DNA of 48,940 nt from the NCBI GenBank assembly GCA_964527585.1, contig CAZGPE010000010.1:1-48940 (forward strand), given 5' to 3'. The first letter of the stretch is position 1; every line of letters starts with the position of its first letter. This document shows positions 40,757-48,940 of this stretch, in pieces. Source of the DNA: Fimenecus sp964527585 (GTDB taxonomy: Bacteria; Bacillota; Clostridia; Oscillospirales; Acutalibacteraceae). The translations under genes were made by a program, and so were the position numbers. The notes below the pieces were generated by a model, which made no database searches, was not told the origin of the DNA, and worked only from the letters and a program-made list of their open reading frames with translations.

Positions 40757-41659
40757 TTATGCGTCGTAAACTCCGAGAATTACGATACCTACGATTGCAA
40801 TAGCAATTGTGAGATAATGTTTCCATGAAAGCTTTTCTTTAATGAAAATTCTACCCCAAAGTACCGACAGTAAGCAGTAAGCCGAGATAATAGGCGCTGC
40901 CATGGCAACATGTTCGGAATCGGCAAGTGCATATATGTAAGCAAACTGACCTGCTGTTTCGAAAATCGCACCGGCATATTTCGGAGCTTCTTGTTTCGGG
41001 AAATATTTTTGTTTTTTGATAAGTTTTACATAGATGAACGCAACAATTGCGCATACAAGAAATGTGAGTTCGTAAGCGACATTGGCAACATCTTCGTCAA
41101 GTGTTTCAAGTACAACGCTGTCCGCAAAAGTACCGAGAGCGTCAAGCAGGCAGTAGATAAGCGGAAGAATAATTGCGAGTGCTGATTTCGAATACTTGTA
41201 ATTTGCTTTTTCCTGTCTTAAAGCACGAAGTTCGTCATCTTCGTTTGCTTCGACAAATCCGAGTCCGATAACGGCGATACATACCAAAGCCACCGCTATA
41301 TATTGAGGAACGGCAAGAGCTTCGCCCGTAATCATACACATTACCGCAACCAAGGCGCCCGATGAGTTGCAAATCGGTGAAGATATTGAAAGTTCAATGT
41401 ATCTTAATCCGATGTATCCGATAGCCATTGAAATGATGTAGAGAGCCGAAACGGGAAGATAGCGAAGAATTGCTTCGCCGGTGATTTCAACTCCGCCGAT
41501 AAAGATTTCGTATGCGGCGTGAAGTCCCATAACGACGCCGACAGCGGTTACCATCTTATAATGACTGTATTTGTCTTTTTTGTCCGCACAGCCGAGTTTT
41601 GAGAAGAGGTCGGAACCGCTCCAGCAAATCAGGGCAATAACAGAAAACCAAAACCACAT
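40757..41659 (-). CDS. EamA/DMT-family transporter
   Basis: This 300-residue protein has about ten hydrophobic helices in two similar halves. It starts WFWFSVIALICWSGSDLFSK and ends with WKHYLTIAIAIVGIVILGVYDA, the EamA repeat pattern with the GRIFIKEKLSW segment. The middle loop (about 133-160) is unusually charged. DMT transporters export metabolites or import sugars and nucleotide-sugars; the cargo cannot be predicted. Its own promoter is at 41691-41719. GAGGTGAAAAAAT precedes ATG 41659. Confidence 0.85.
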   Translation of the reverse strand: MWFWFSVIALICWSGSDLFSKLGCADKKDKYSHYKMVTAVGVVMGLHAAYEIFIGGVEITGEAILRYLPVSALYIISMAIGYIGLRYIELSISSPICNSSGALVAVMCMITGEALAVPQYIAVALVCIAVIGLGFVEANEDDELRALRQEKANYKYSKSALAIILPLIYCLLDALGTFADSVVLETLDEDVANVAYELTFLVCAIVAFIYVKLIKKQKYFPKQEAPKYAGAIFETAGQFAYIYALADSEHVAMAAPIISAYCLLSVLWGRIFIKEKLSWKHYLTIAIAIVGIVILGVYDA

Positions 41660-41690
41660 ATTTTTTCACCTCAAACATAAATGATTTTTA

Positions 41691-41719
41691 ATTTTAATAC
41701 ACGAAAAAAAGTATGTCAA
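41691..41719 (-). promoter_or_regulatory. Promoter of the EamA transporter gene
   Basis: Read on the minus strand, TTGACA (41719-41714), 17 bases, TAAAAT (41696-41691). It lies just after the lacZ terminator, so the two minus-strand genes are separate transcripts. Confidence 0.82.
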
Positions 41720-41722
41720 TAA

Positions 41723-41759
41723 AAAAAGAAGCGAAAACATACAGTTTTCGCTTCTTTTT
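41723..41759 (-). terminator. Terminator of lacZ
   Basis: AAAAAGAAGCGAAAAC (41723-41738) pairs with GTTTTCGCTTCTTTTT (41744-41759) around a 5-base loop. On the minus strand the hairpin is followed by TTTTTTT. Confidence 0.9.
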
Positions 41760-41767
41760 GTTGAAAA

Positions 41768-44700
41768 TTATCTGATCGGCTCAACAGTGAAACTGTATTC
41801 GTAATCCCTGTTGGAATGAAGGATATACGGCTCACGCACATGAGCATCACCCGGCATATCTCCGCCGACACCCATTTGAGCAAGGTCAAAGTTGAAGGTG
41901 GTTATATCGGAATGTTTAAGCGAATGGATATGCGTTGCGGCTTCAAGTTCGTTCTGAGTGTAATGCCAAGCGCTAAATGAGAGAGGTGTTGCACAAGGTG
42001 AGGTGAATTTGAGACCTTTTTGATTGTCGGACGAAGTGAGTTCGACATATCTTACATCGGTTCTGTTGGCGTTTTCCTGAGGTCTCATATAGTGGTGCTC
42101 GAGGTCGTTTACGCTCTTTTCCCAAATTCCGTATTTTCCGCCGGTTTTTCTGTCGGGATATGTTTCGTGAGGGCCTCTGCCGTACCATTTAACATTGTCG
42201 AGTTCTTTTACGAGTCCGAATTGGGTTCCGAAACGCAAAAGTGCACCGCCCTTGGGATTACCTTTAAGATAGAATTTGATTTTCCCGTCGGGGTAAACAG
42301 TAAGTACGGAGCGTACACCCGACATCGAGAGAACATCCCACTCGAATTTGAGTTCGAGTTCTCCGCTCATCTTTTTATTTGCCGAAGTGAGAATACCGCT
42401 GAGTTTATCCGTTGCTTTTTGCCATCTGTAATACGGATGGAAGGGGATAAGGAACGGTACGAAGTTCGTGTTGGAAAGATCGTTGTCTGTTATCGGACGG
42501 AAGAAGTTAGGCTTGATTTCCGTCTTGACATATTCTTTTTCATCATACTTAAGTGAAACGATTTTACCGTTCTTTATGACAAGAGAAAATCCTTCGCCGG
42601 TAACAACGAGTTTTCCGTCATGATTTGTATAAGAAATTTCTTTTTTCTCAAATACGGGTTTTTCATCTGTTTTTTCTTTGATTATGAACTGATCGAATGC
42701 CTGCTCATAACCTTTTTCACAGTAAGGTTTGTCTTCTTTTGTGATAAACGAAACAATAAGAACATATTCCTTGTTTTCGAATTTTTCGATTTCGTATGGA
42801 ATTGTTATTTCGGCTTCGCTCAACGGTGCGACTTTAACCGTACCGAGAGAACCGGACTGAATTTCTTCGCCGTCTGCGGTAAGAGTCCATTTAATTTCGA
42901 ATTCCGACAAATCTGTGAAGAGATGCTTGTTAATAAGGGTGAATTTTTTATTTTCGGTATCCTTTTCTTTAACTTTCATTTCCGCATAGACTTTTTTAAC
43001 TTCATAATATGAAGGATGGGGTTTTCTGTCTGCGGAAATTATTCCGTTTGCGCAGAAATAAGTGTTGCTGCCCGTCATTGCGGTTGTGTTCGGAAGTTGA
43101 AGGGGTTTTCTCGGCTCGAGTTTTTCAAAATCGGTGCCGTAGAGCCAATGATCGCCGTCTTCGGCTTTATAACGGATTGACTGATCGACGAAGTCCCAGA
43201 TAAATCCGCCGCACATATTATCGTATTTTTCGAAATCGTCCATATATTCTTGGAAGTTGCCCAGGCTGTTTTCCATAGCGTGTGCGAATTCACAGAGAAT
43301 AACCGGTTTTGTATATGCTTCTTTGGGAATGGGTTTGGAGTCTGCGGCGAGCTGGTTTGCGATATTGTCATAAAGAGAAATCGTGATCGGTTCACGGGTG
43401 CCCAATTTTCTCATTGTATCTTCAAGCGGATACATTCTCGAAATAACATCGCTCTTTGTAAAATCAAAGTCGCCTTCATAGTGGAACTGACGGGTTGTAT
43501 CGAGTTTGAGCGCCGCTTGTTTCATTTTAGTGAAGTTATCGCCGTCTCCGGCTTCGTTACCGAGGCTCCACATGAAAACGCAGGCATGGTTACGGTCTCT
43601 GAGTACCATTCTCTCCATTTTGTCAACTACGGCATTTGTCCATACGGGATTGCTTCCGGGTACGCCTTTACGCCTTACGCCGTGGCTTTCCATATCACAT
43701 TCGTCCATTACATAAAAGCCGTATTCGTCCGCCAAATCATAGAGATACGGATCGTCGGGATAGTGAGATGTTCTGATTGCATTGATGTTTGCTTTCTTCA
43801 TAAGGCTGAGGTCCTGCAAAAATCTTTCTTTCGGAACCGCCCAACCGTGATCGGGATCAAAGTCGTGTCTGTTGGCGCCACGAATCATCATCGGCTGACC
43901 GTTAAAGAGAATTTTCTCACCGACTATTTCAACTTTTTTGAAGCCGAAGCGGATTGATTTGTATACGGTTTTGCCGTCCTGTTCGAGAACAAGGATAAGG
44001 TTGTAAAGTTCGGGAGTTTCGGCAGACCATTTTTTAGGGGATTTAACAAAAGTGCTCATCTCGATTTTGTTAATTCCGCTTTTGACGGTAAGTTCACGCT
44101 TGCCGATTTCGGTTTTTTCGCCATCTTTTTCGATGTATGCGCCGATATTAACCGTCTTTTCCGAAGAAAGATAGTTATTTATTTGAATTTCGAGATTAAC
44201 ATCCGAGTTTTCGTAATTTTTATCGAGGTCGGTAGTGATAAAGAAGTCCCTAAGGCATACTTTCGGCTCGGCAAAAATATAAACTTCTCTGTAAATTCCG
44301 CAAAGAAGCCACATATCCTGATCTTCTATGTACTGAGCGTCGCTGTAACGGTAAACTTTTGCGGCAACGGTATTTTCTCCGGAAACGAGATATTCGGTAA
44401 TATCGAATTCGTGAGGAGTCATACTTCCCTGAGAATAACCGACAAATTTTCCGTTTACATATACTTCGGCTGCCGATTTAAGAGCGCCGAAATGAAGAAA
44501 TACTTCTTTTTCACGGAAATTTTCGGGTAAAGTGAAAGTCCTTCTGTAAATGCCGATTTCCTGCATATCATGATCAATTGAGGGAATTTTGGATTTGCTT
44601 CTGCTGATAGCACGGGGGAAAGTGCTTGCGTAATAGTAAGGATAACTTCCCGTTTTTTCGGTTTGCCATACCGACGGAACCGTAATATATCTCCATTGGC

Positions 44701-44917
44701 TGTCATCGAAATCGGTTTCGTAAAATTTTTCGGGGCAGTTTTCGATTCCCATCTGCCAGTAAAACTTCCACTGACCGTTGAGAGTTTCTTTGTAATTTGA
44801 CGGTTCTCTTGCGATTGCCGCCTCTTCGCTGTCGTAACAAAAGGCGATTGTATGCCCGTCTTCCTTGTTCTTTTTGATTACGGCCGGATTTTCCCAATCG
44901 TACTTGATTTTAGCCAT
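41768..44917 (-). CDS. lacZ: Beta-galactosidase, glycoside hydrolase family 2 (LacZ type)
   Basis: This 1049-residue enzyme hydrolyses lactose and other beta-galactosides. It has an N-terminal sugar-binding jelly roll (about 50-210, with GQWKFYW and PSVWQTEKTG), immunoglobulin-like domains, and a TIM barrel. The acid/base Glu is in MWSLGNEAGDGD, the nucleophile Glu is in VILCEFAHAMENSLGN, and GANRHDFDPDHG is the usual sodium/galactose-site motif. The C-terminal LacZ beta-sandwich includes WYGRGPHETYPDRK. No signal peptide is seen, so it should act on imported sugar, but no sugar transporter or regulator adjoins it. GGAGTGATAAA precedes ATG 44917. It is divergent from rpoB. Confidence 0.96.
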   Translation of the reverse strand: MAKIKYDWENPAVIKKNKEDGHTIAFCYDSEEAAIAREPSNYKETLNGQWKFYWQMGIENCPEKFYETDFDDSQWRYITVPSVWQTEKTGSYPYYYASTFPRAISRSKSKIPSIDHDMQEIGIYRRTFTLPENFREKEVFLHFGALKSAAEVYVNGKFVGYSQGSMTPHEFDITEYLVSGENTVAAKVYRYSDAQYIEDQDMWLLCGIYREVYIFAEPKVCLRDFFITTDLDKNYENSDVNLEIQINNYLSSEKTVNIGAYIEKDGEKTEIGKRELTVKSGINKIEMSTFVKSPKKWSAETPELYNLILVLEQDGKTVYKSIRFGFKKVEIVGEKILFNGQPMMIRGANRHDFDPDHGWAVPKERFLQDLSLMKKANINAIRTSHYPDDPYLYDLADEYGFYVMDECDMESHGVRRKGVPGSNPVWTNAVVDKMERMVLRDRNHACVFMWSLGNEAGDGDNFTKMKQAALKLDTTRQFHYEGDFDFTKSDVISRMYPLEDTMRKLGTREPITISLYDNIANQLAADSKPIPKEAYTKPVILCEFAHAMENSLGNFQEYMDDFEKYDNMCGGFIWDFVDQSIRYKAEDGDHWLYGTDFEKLEPRKPLQLPNTTAMTGSNTYFCANGIISADRKPHPSYYEVKKVYAEMKVKEKDTENKKFTLINKHLFTDLSEFEIKWTLTADGEEIQSGSLGTVKVAPLSEAEITIPYEIEKFENKEYVLIVSFITKEDKPYCEKGYEQAFDQFIIKEKTDEKPVFEKKEISYTNHDGKLVVTGEGFSLVIKNGKIVSLKYDEKEYVKTEIKPNFFRPITDNDLSNTNFVPFLIPFHPYYRWQKATDKLSGILTSANKKMSGELELKFEWDVLSMSGVRSVLTVYPDGKIKFYLKGNPKGGALLRFGTQFGLVKELDNVKWYGRGPHETYPDRKTGGKYGIWEKSVNDLEHHYMRPQENANRTDVRYVELTSSDNQKGLKFTSPCATPLSFSAWHYTQNELEAATHIHSLKHSDITTFNFDLAQMGVGGDMPGDAHVREPYILHSNRDYEYSFTVEPIR

Positions 44918-44967
44918 TTTATCACTCCGTTAATAAAAAATAGTATTAAAATAAATTGATTTATCTA

Positions 44968-44996
44968 TTGACATAATTGACTTGGGGGTATATAAT
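44968..44996 (+). promoter_or_regulatory. Strong sigma-A promoter of rpoB
   Basis: TTGACA (44968-44973), 17 bases, TATAAT (44991-44996) is a perfect consensus. Transcription should start near 45003. Confidence 0.9.
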
Positions 44997-45002
44997 AAAC
45001 TG

Positions 45003-45158
45003 CTATTAAAATGGAAATGTATACGCTTTTCGTTTTTAACGCATTTGTAGTTTAACATAAAAAGCGTTGGAAATCAAGAGTATATATAACTGTTTAACAG
45101 TAATCTCCGGCGGTTAAAGCCTTTAGGATAAAAATAATTATGGAGAGTGATAAGCCCT
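45003..45158 (+). promoter_or_regulatory. Untranslated leader of rpoB
   Basis: This leader is about 155 bases. AACGC (45038-45042) can pair with GCGTT (45064-45068), and a GC-rich CTCCGGCGG stretch follows near 45105. No known leader motif is recognised. A leader of this length allows post-transcriptional control but does not prove it. Confidence 0.4.
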
Positions 45159-48100
45159 ATGGTTAATGTCAAACCTGAAAAATTCGGAAAGACTACCCGT
45201 ATGACATTTTCTAAGATCAATGAGGTAATGCAAATGCCCAACCTTATTGAAATCCAGAAGGATTCATACAAGTGGTTCCTTGACGAAGGTCTCAAAGAAG
45301 TGTTCCGAGATGTAGCGGATATTACGGATTTCTCGGGAAATCTTGCATTGAGCTTTGTTGATTACAGAATGGATGACAAGCCGAAATACACGGTAAAAGA
45401 ATGTAAAGAGAGAGACACAACTTATGCTGCCGCTCTGAGAGTAACCGCAAGACTTCTCAATAAAGAAACGGGCGAAATCAAAGAAAACGAAGTTTATATG
45501 GGCGATTTCCCGCTTATGACCGATTCGGGAACTTTCGTTATTAACGGCGCTGAGCGTGTTATTATTTCTCAGCTTGTGCGTTCTCCCAGCGTATACTTTG
45601 ATATGACTCACGATAAGACAGGTAAGGAACTTTACACTGCGACTGTAATTCCGAACCGTGGTGCTTGGCTTGAGTATGAAACCGATCAGAACGATCTGTT
45701 TTATGTCCGCATAGATAAAAACAGAAAAATTTATATCACAACTTTCATCAGAGCTTTAGGCTTGAGTTCAAATGCCGAAATTCTCGAGTTCTTCGGTTAC
45801 GACGACAGAATTAAAGCCACTCTTGAAAAAGATACGACAATAAATACGGAGCAGGCTCTTATCGAAGTTTATAAGAAACTCCGTCCCGGCGAACCGCCCA
45901 CACTTGAGACGGCTCAGGCTCATCTTGACGGGCTCTTCTTCGATCCGAGAAGATATGACCTCTCAAGAGTCGGCAGATATAAATACAATAAGAAACTTCG
46001 CATTTCGACAAGACTTGAAGGTTTCAAAGTAAGCCAGCCGATCGTCAGCGAACTCACCGGTGAAATTCTTGCCGAGCCGGGTGAAAAGATTTCTCCCGAA
46101 CTTGCGTACAGAATCGAGCAGGAAGGCGTTACCGTCGCTTATGTAGATGTTGAAGGCAGCGAAGTAAAAGTCTTCTCAAACGGTATGGTTGACATCGGAG
46201 AATATGTACCGATGTTCACTGTTGAAGAACTTGAAGACATCGGAATTAACGAAAAGGTTAATTTTGCGGTTCTTCAGGAAGTTCTCGCAAAATGCGGCGA
46301 TGATAAGGACGCTTTGCGTGAGGAAATGCTCAACCGTGCGGACGACCTTATTCCCAAACACATTACAATCGACGATATTATGGCGTCGATTAACTACCTT
46401 AACTGTATTGCAAGCGGTGTAGGTGTTACAGACGACATCGACCATCTCGGAAACCGCCGTATCCGTTCTGTCGGAGAACTTCTTCAGAATCAGTTCAGAA
46501 TCGGCTTCTCGAGAATGGAAAGAGTTGTCAAAGAGAGAATGACACTTCAGGCTCAGGAACCCGATAAAGTTACACCTGCAGGTCTTATCAATATCAGACC
46601 TGTTATGGCAGCGATTAAAGAATTTTTCGGTTCCTCGCCGCTCTCACAGTTCATGGATCAGACTAACCCCCTTGCAGAACTTACTCATAAGAGAAGACTT
46701 TCCGCATTGGGCCCCGGCGGTCTTTCGAGAGATCGTGCGGGATTCGAAGTTCGAGATGTTCACTATTCTCACTACGGCCGTATGTGCCCGATTGAGACTC
46801 CCGAAGGTCCCAACATCGGTTTGATTTCTTATCTTGCTACTTTCGCAAGAATCAACAAATACGGCTTTATCGAAGCTCCCTTCAGAAAGATTGACAAAGA
46901 AACGGGAATAGTTCTCGATGAAGTTGAATATATGACAGCGGATGTCGAGGACAATTACATTGTCGCTCAGGCAAACGAACCGCTTGACGAAAACGGAAGA
47001 TTTGTAAATTCCAAGGTTTCGGCACGCCACCGTGATGAATTCCTTGAAATAAATGCGGCTGATGTCGACTATATGGATGTATCTCCGAAGATGGTTGTTT
47101 CCGTTGCGACCGCAATGATTCCGTTCCTTGAAAACGACGACGCAAACCGTGCTTTGATGGGTGCGAACATGCAGAGACAGGCTGTTCCGCTTCTTAAAAC
47201 CGATTCTCCGATTGTCGGAACCGGTATGGAATATAAAGCGGCTGTCGATTCGGGTACTGTTGTTCTCGCAAAGCGTGCGGGTAAAGTCGTTAAAGTCGAT
47301 GCTCAGAAAATCGAAATTGCCGTTAAGGGCGGAGATGTCGATACTTACGAACTCATTAAATTTATGCGTTCTAACCAGGATACCTGTATTAACCAGCGTC
47401 CGATCGTAGCGGAAGGCGAAGAAGTTAAGGAAGGTCAGGTAATCGCTGACGGTCCCGCAACCGCAAACGGTGAAATTTCACTCGGTAAAAACGCTCTTAT
47501 CGGATTTATGACTTGGGAAGGTTATAACTACGAGGACGCCGTTCTTATCAATGAAAAACTTGTTCGTGATGATGTTTATACATCTGTTCATATCGAAGAA
47601 TTCGAAACCGAAGCAAGAGATACCAAACTCGGTGCCGAAGAAATCACAAGAGATATTCCTAATGTAGGTGAAGATGCTCTTTCGAACCTTGACGAAAACG
47701 GTGTAATCCGTGTCGGTGCGGAAGTTCATTCGGGCGATATTCTTGTCGGTAAGGTTACTCCTAAGGGTGAAACCGAGCTTACTGCAGAAGAAAGACTTCT
47801 CCGTGCTATTTTCGGTGAAAAGGCAAGAGAAGTAAGAGATACATCACTCCGTGTTCCTCACGGTGAAACGGGTATCATTGTGGACGTTAAGGTGTTCAGC
47901 AGAGAAAACGGTGACGAATTGTCTCCCGGAGTTAACGAGGTTGTTCGTTGTTATATCATCCAGAAGAGAAAAATTTCCGTCGGTGATAAGATGGCGGGTC
48001 GTCACGGTAACAAGGGTGTCGTTTCGAGAGTTCTTCCCGCGGAAGATATGCCTTTCTTGCCCGACGGTACTCCGCTCGATATCGTTCTTAACCCCTTGGG

Positions 48101-48875
48101 CGTTCCCAGCCGTATGAATATCGGTCAGGTGCTCGAGGTTCACCTCGGTATGGCGGCAAAGAAGCTCGGCTTCAAGGTTGCGACAAGCGTATTCGACGGT
48201 GCTAACGAAACAGATATTCAGAACCTTTTGGAACAGGCAGGTCTTCGTAAAGACGGTAAAACAACTCTTTACGACGGACGTACAGGTGAAGCGTTCGATA
48301 ACCCCGTAACGGTAGGTTATATGTACTTCTTGAAGCTCCACCACCTCGTTGATGATAAAATCCATGCTCGTAGTACAGGTCCTTACTCGCTCGTTACTCA
48401 GCAGCCCCTCGGCGGTAAAGCTCAGTTCGGCGGTCAGAGATTCGGTGAAATGGAAGTTTGGGCGCTCGAAGCTTACGGTGCAGCATACACGCTTCAGGAA
48501 ATCCTTACGGTTAAGTCTGACGATGTTGTCGGACGCGTAAAGACCTATGAGGCTATCGTTAAGGGACAGAATATTCCTCAGCCCGGCGTGCCCGAATCGT
48601 TCAAGGTGCTTGTAAAAGAGCTTCAGGCGCTTGCGCTTGACGTAAAAGTGCTTGACCGTGAAGGCAACGAAATTGAGCTTTCTTCGCTCTCCGAGGAGCT
48701 TGATCCGCCGAATGTTGTTTCCGAAGTGAACGAAAACGATGTCGGAGAAACAGTTGATGCAGGTGACTATCAGAGAGATTCGTTTGTTGAAAAGAATCTC
48801 GATGAAGCGGATGATTATATCTATGCCGACAGTTTTGACGACGAGTCCGACATTTCCGACGAAGATTACGAGTGA
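45159..48875 (+). CDS. rpoB: DNA-directed RNA polymerase subunit beta
   Basis: This 1238-residue catalytic subunit has the normal order: fork and lobe segments, and the rifampicin region with FFGSSPLSQFMDQTNPLAEL, then THKRRLSALGPGGLSRDRA. GRMCPIETPEGPNIGLISYL follows, then KISVGDKMAGRHGNKGVVS near the active site and QQPLGGKAQFGGQRFGEME at the C-terminal clamp. An acidic tail of about 60 residues is present. The frame is open from GTG 45147, but that codon abuts GGAG; ATG 45159 gives the usual MVNVKPEKFGKTTRMTFS start. The spacing to GGAG is then longer than normal. Upstream is lacZ, not rplL. Confidence 0.98.
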   Translation: MVNVKPEKFGKTTRMTFSKINEVMQMPNLIEIQKDSYKWFLDEGLKEVFRDVADITDFSGNLALSFVDYRMDDKPKYTVKECKERDTTYAAALRVTARLLNKETGEIKENEVYMGDFPLMTDSGTFVINGAERVIISQLVRSPSVYFDMTHDKTGKELYTATVIPNRGAWLEYETDQNDLFYVRIDKNRKIYITTFIRALGLSSNAEILEFFGYDDRIKATLEKDTTINTEQALIEVYKKLRPGEPPTLETAQAHLDGLFFDPRRYDLSRVGRYKYNKKLRISTRLEGFKVSQPIVSELTGEILAEPGEKISPELAYRIEQEGVTVAYVDVEGSEVKVFSNGMVDIGEYVPMFTVEELEDIGINEKVNFAVLQEVLAKCGDDKDALREEMLNRADDLIPKHITIDDIMASINYLNCIASGVGVTDDIDHLGNRRIRSVGELLQNQFRIGFSRMERVVKERMTLQAQEPDKVTPAGLINIRPVMAAIKEFFGSSPLSQFMDQTNPLAELTHKRRLSALGPGGLSRDRAGFEVRDVHYSHYGRMCPIETPEGPNIGLISYLATFARINKYGFIEAPFRKIDKETGIVLDEVEYMTADVEDNYIVAQANEPLDENGRFVNSKVSARHRDEFLEINAADVDYMDVSPKMVVSVATAMIPFLENDDANRALMGANMQRQAVPLLKTDSPIVGTGMEYKAAVDSGTVVLAKRAGKVVKVDAQKIEIAVKGGDVDTYELIKFMRSNQDTCINQRPIVAEGEEVKEGQVIADGPATANGEISLGKNALIGFMTWEGYNYEDAVLINEKLVRDDVYTSVHIEEFETEARDTKLGAEEITRDIPNVGEDALSNLDENGVIRVGAEVHSGDILVGKVTPKGETELTAEERLLRAIFGEKAREVRDTSLRVPHGETGIIVDVKVFSRENGDELSPGVNEVVRCYIIQKRKISVGDKMAGRHGNKGVVSRVLPAEDMPFLPDGTPLDIVLNPLGVPSRMNIGQVLEVHLGMAAKKLGFKVATSVFDGANETDIQNLLEQAGLRKDGKTTLYDGRTGEAFDNPVTVGYMYFLKLHHLVDDKIHARSTGPYSLVTQQPLGGKAQFGGQRFGEMEVWALEAYGAAYTLQEILTVKSDDVVGRVKTYEAIVKGQNIPQPGVPESFKVLVKELQALALDVKVLDREGNEIELSSLSEELDPPNVVSEVNENDVGETVDAGDYQRDSFVEKNLDEADDYIYADSFDDESDISDEDYE

Positions 48876-48917
48876 GCATTCGCTTCTCAAACTGAACAAA
48901 GAAGGGTAAATATATAA

Positions 48918-48940
48918 ATGGAACGTAACACGTTTGATTC
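48918..48940 (+). CDS. rpoC: RNA polymerase subunit beta' (first codons only)
   Basis: ATG at 48918 follows GAAGGG and opens MERNTFDS before the window ends. It lies 42 bases after rpoB, the normal place of rpoC, and the start resembles the MExNNFDA start of many beta' subunits. Only seven complete codons are visible. Confidence 0.85.

Noticed and set aside
45018..45031. Catabolite-repression (cre) site between lacZ and rpoB
   Set aside because: TGTATACGCTTTTC has about three mismatches to the consensus and lies within the rpoB transcribed leader; chance is likely.
47844..48899. Long open frame (351 codons) on the minus strand, opposite rpoB
   Set aside because: rpoB is certain on the plus strand. 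The antisense frame lacks a ribosome site, is rich in Phe, Arg and Cys, and is a by-product of codon bias. Similar long antisense frames lie opposite thrS (3332-4219) and the ABC ATPase gene (14241-14993).
1..48940. Mobile elements, prophage, CRISPR arrays, tRNA or rRNA genes
   Set aside because: No transposase, integrase, phage structural gene, regularly spaced repeat, or tRNA/rRNA-like sequence was seen by eye on either strand.

Overview
The window looks like chromosomal housekeeping sequence from an anaerobic, low-to-moderate GC Firmicute of class Clostridia. An Oscillospiraceae/Ruminococcaceae-type gut bacterium is my best guess, by inference only. Supporting signs are an hrcA-grpE-dnaK operon under a CIRCE operator, a T-box in front of thrS, strong Shine-Dalgarno sites, sigma-A promoters of the TTGACA-17-TATAAT kind, a SigH-like sigma factor, an Rrf2/CymR-type sulfur regulator, MEP-pathway ispE, a sodium-pump decarboxylase beta/gamma pair and a GH2 beta-galactosidase. 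I see no rRNA, tRNA, CRISPR array, insertion sequence or prophage. Nearly all genes are intact; only dnaK (left edge) and rpoC (right edge) are cut.

Layout. 1-2152: heat-shock operon on the minus strand. 2220-6150: T-box, thrS and a membrane-tethered metallophosphoesterase. 6159-8706 (minus): a ComM-like AAA+ ATPase and an RluD-type pseudouridine synthase. 8707-9317: a noncoding or leader region before a G5/3D-domain cell-wall protein. 10597-15071: a YtqA-type radical SAM protein, an HD phosphohydrolase, a GtrA protein and a polar amino-acid ABC importer. 15139-17907: a TtcA-like enzyme, then thrH and a metY-like gene in one operon. 17993-20830: citrate synthase, facing oadB-oadG. 21055-21900: rplM-rpsI. 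22128-24888: a CrtI/retinol-saturase-like flavoenzyme with a dedicated flavin/[2Fe-2S] reductase. 25013-26095: a five-TM protein with a lytic-transglycosylase-like tail. 26137-29783: a flavodoxin-fold reductase and an aldo/keto reductase, divergent from an AdhR-like MerR regulator followed by a GH28-like beta-helix protein. 29784-31160: small genes, repeats and AT-rich noncoding DNA. 31192-34135: phosphoglucomutase, a 33-residue membrane peptide, a sigma factor and a zinc-ribbon protein. 34207-36801 (minus): ACT protein, PFL/UPF0210 protein and an esterase. 36949-40746: ispE, an Rrf2 regulator, a second metY and cysK. 40757-44917 (minus): an EamA transporter and lacZ. 44968-48940: rpoB with its own promoter, then the first codons of rpoC.

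How genes work together. Sulfur assimilation is represented twice: a MetY-like enzyme is coupled to ThrH (homoserine phosphorylation), and a second MetY with CysK lies behind a promoter carrying an Rrf2-like box next to an Rrf2 gene. The MerR gene and the reductase operon are joined by a textbook 19-bp-spacer MerR promoter. The most plausible undescribed biochemistry is the two-gene flavoprotein operon at 22128-24888; the membrane-anchored transglycosylase-like protein and the two noncoding regions come next. All functions are read from motifs and remembered family resemblance. No search was run.
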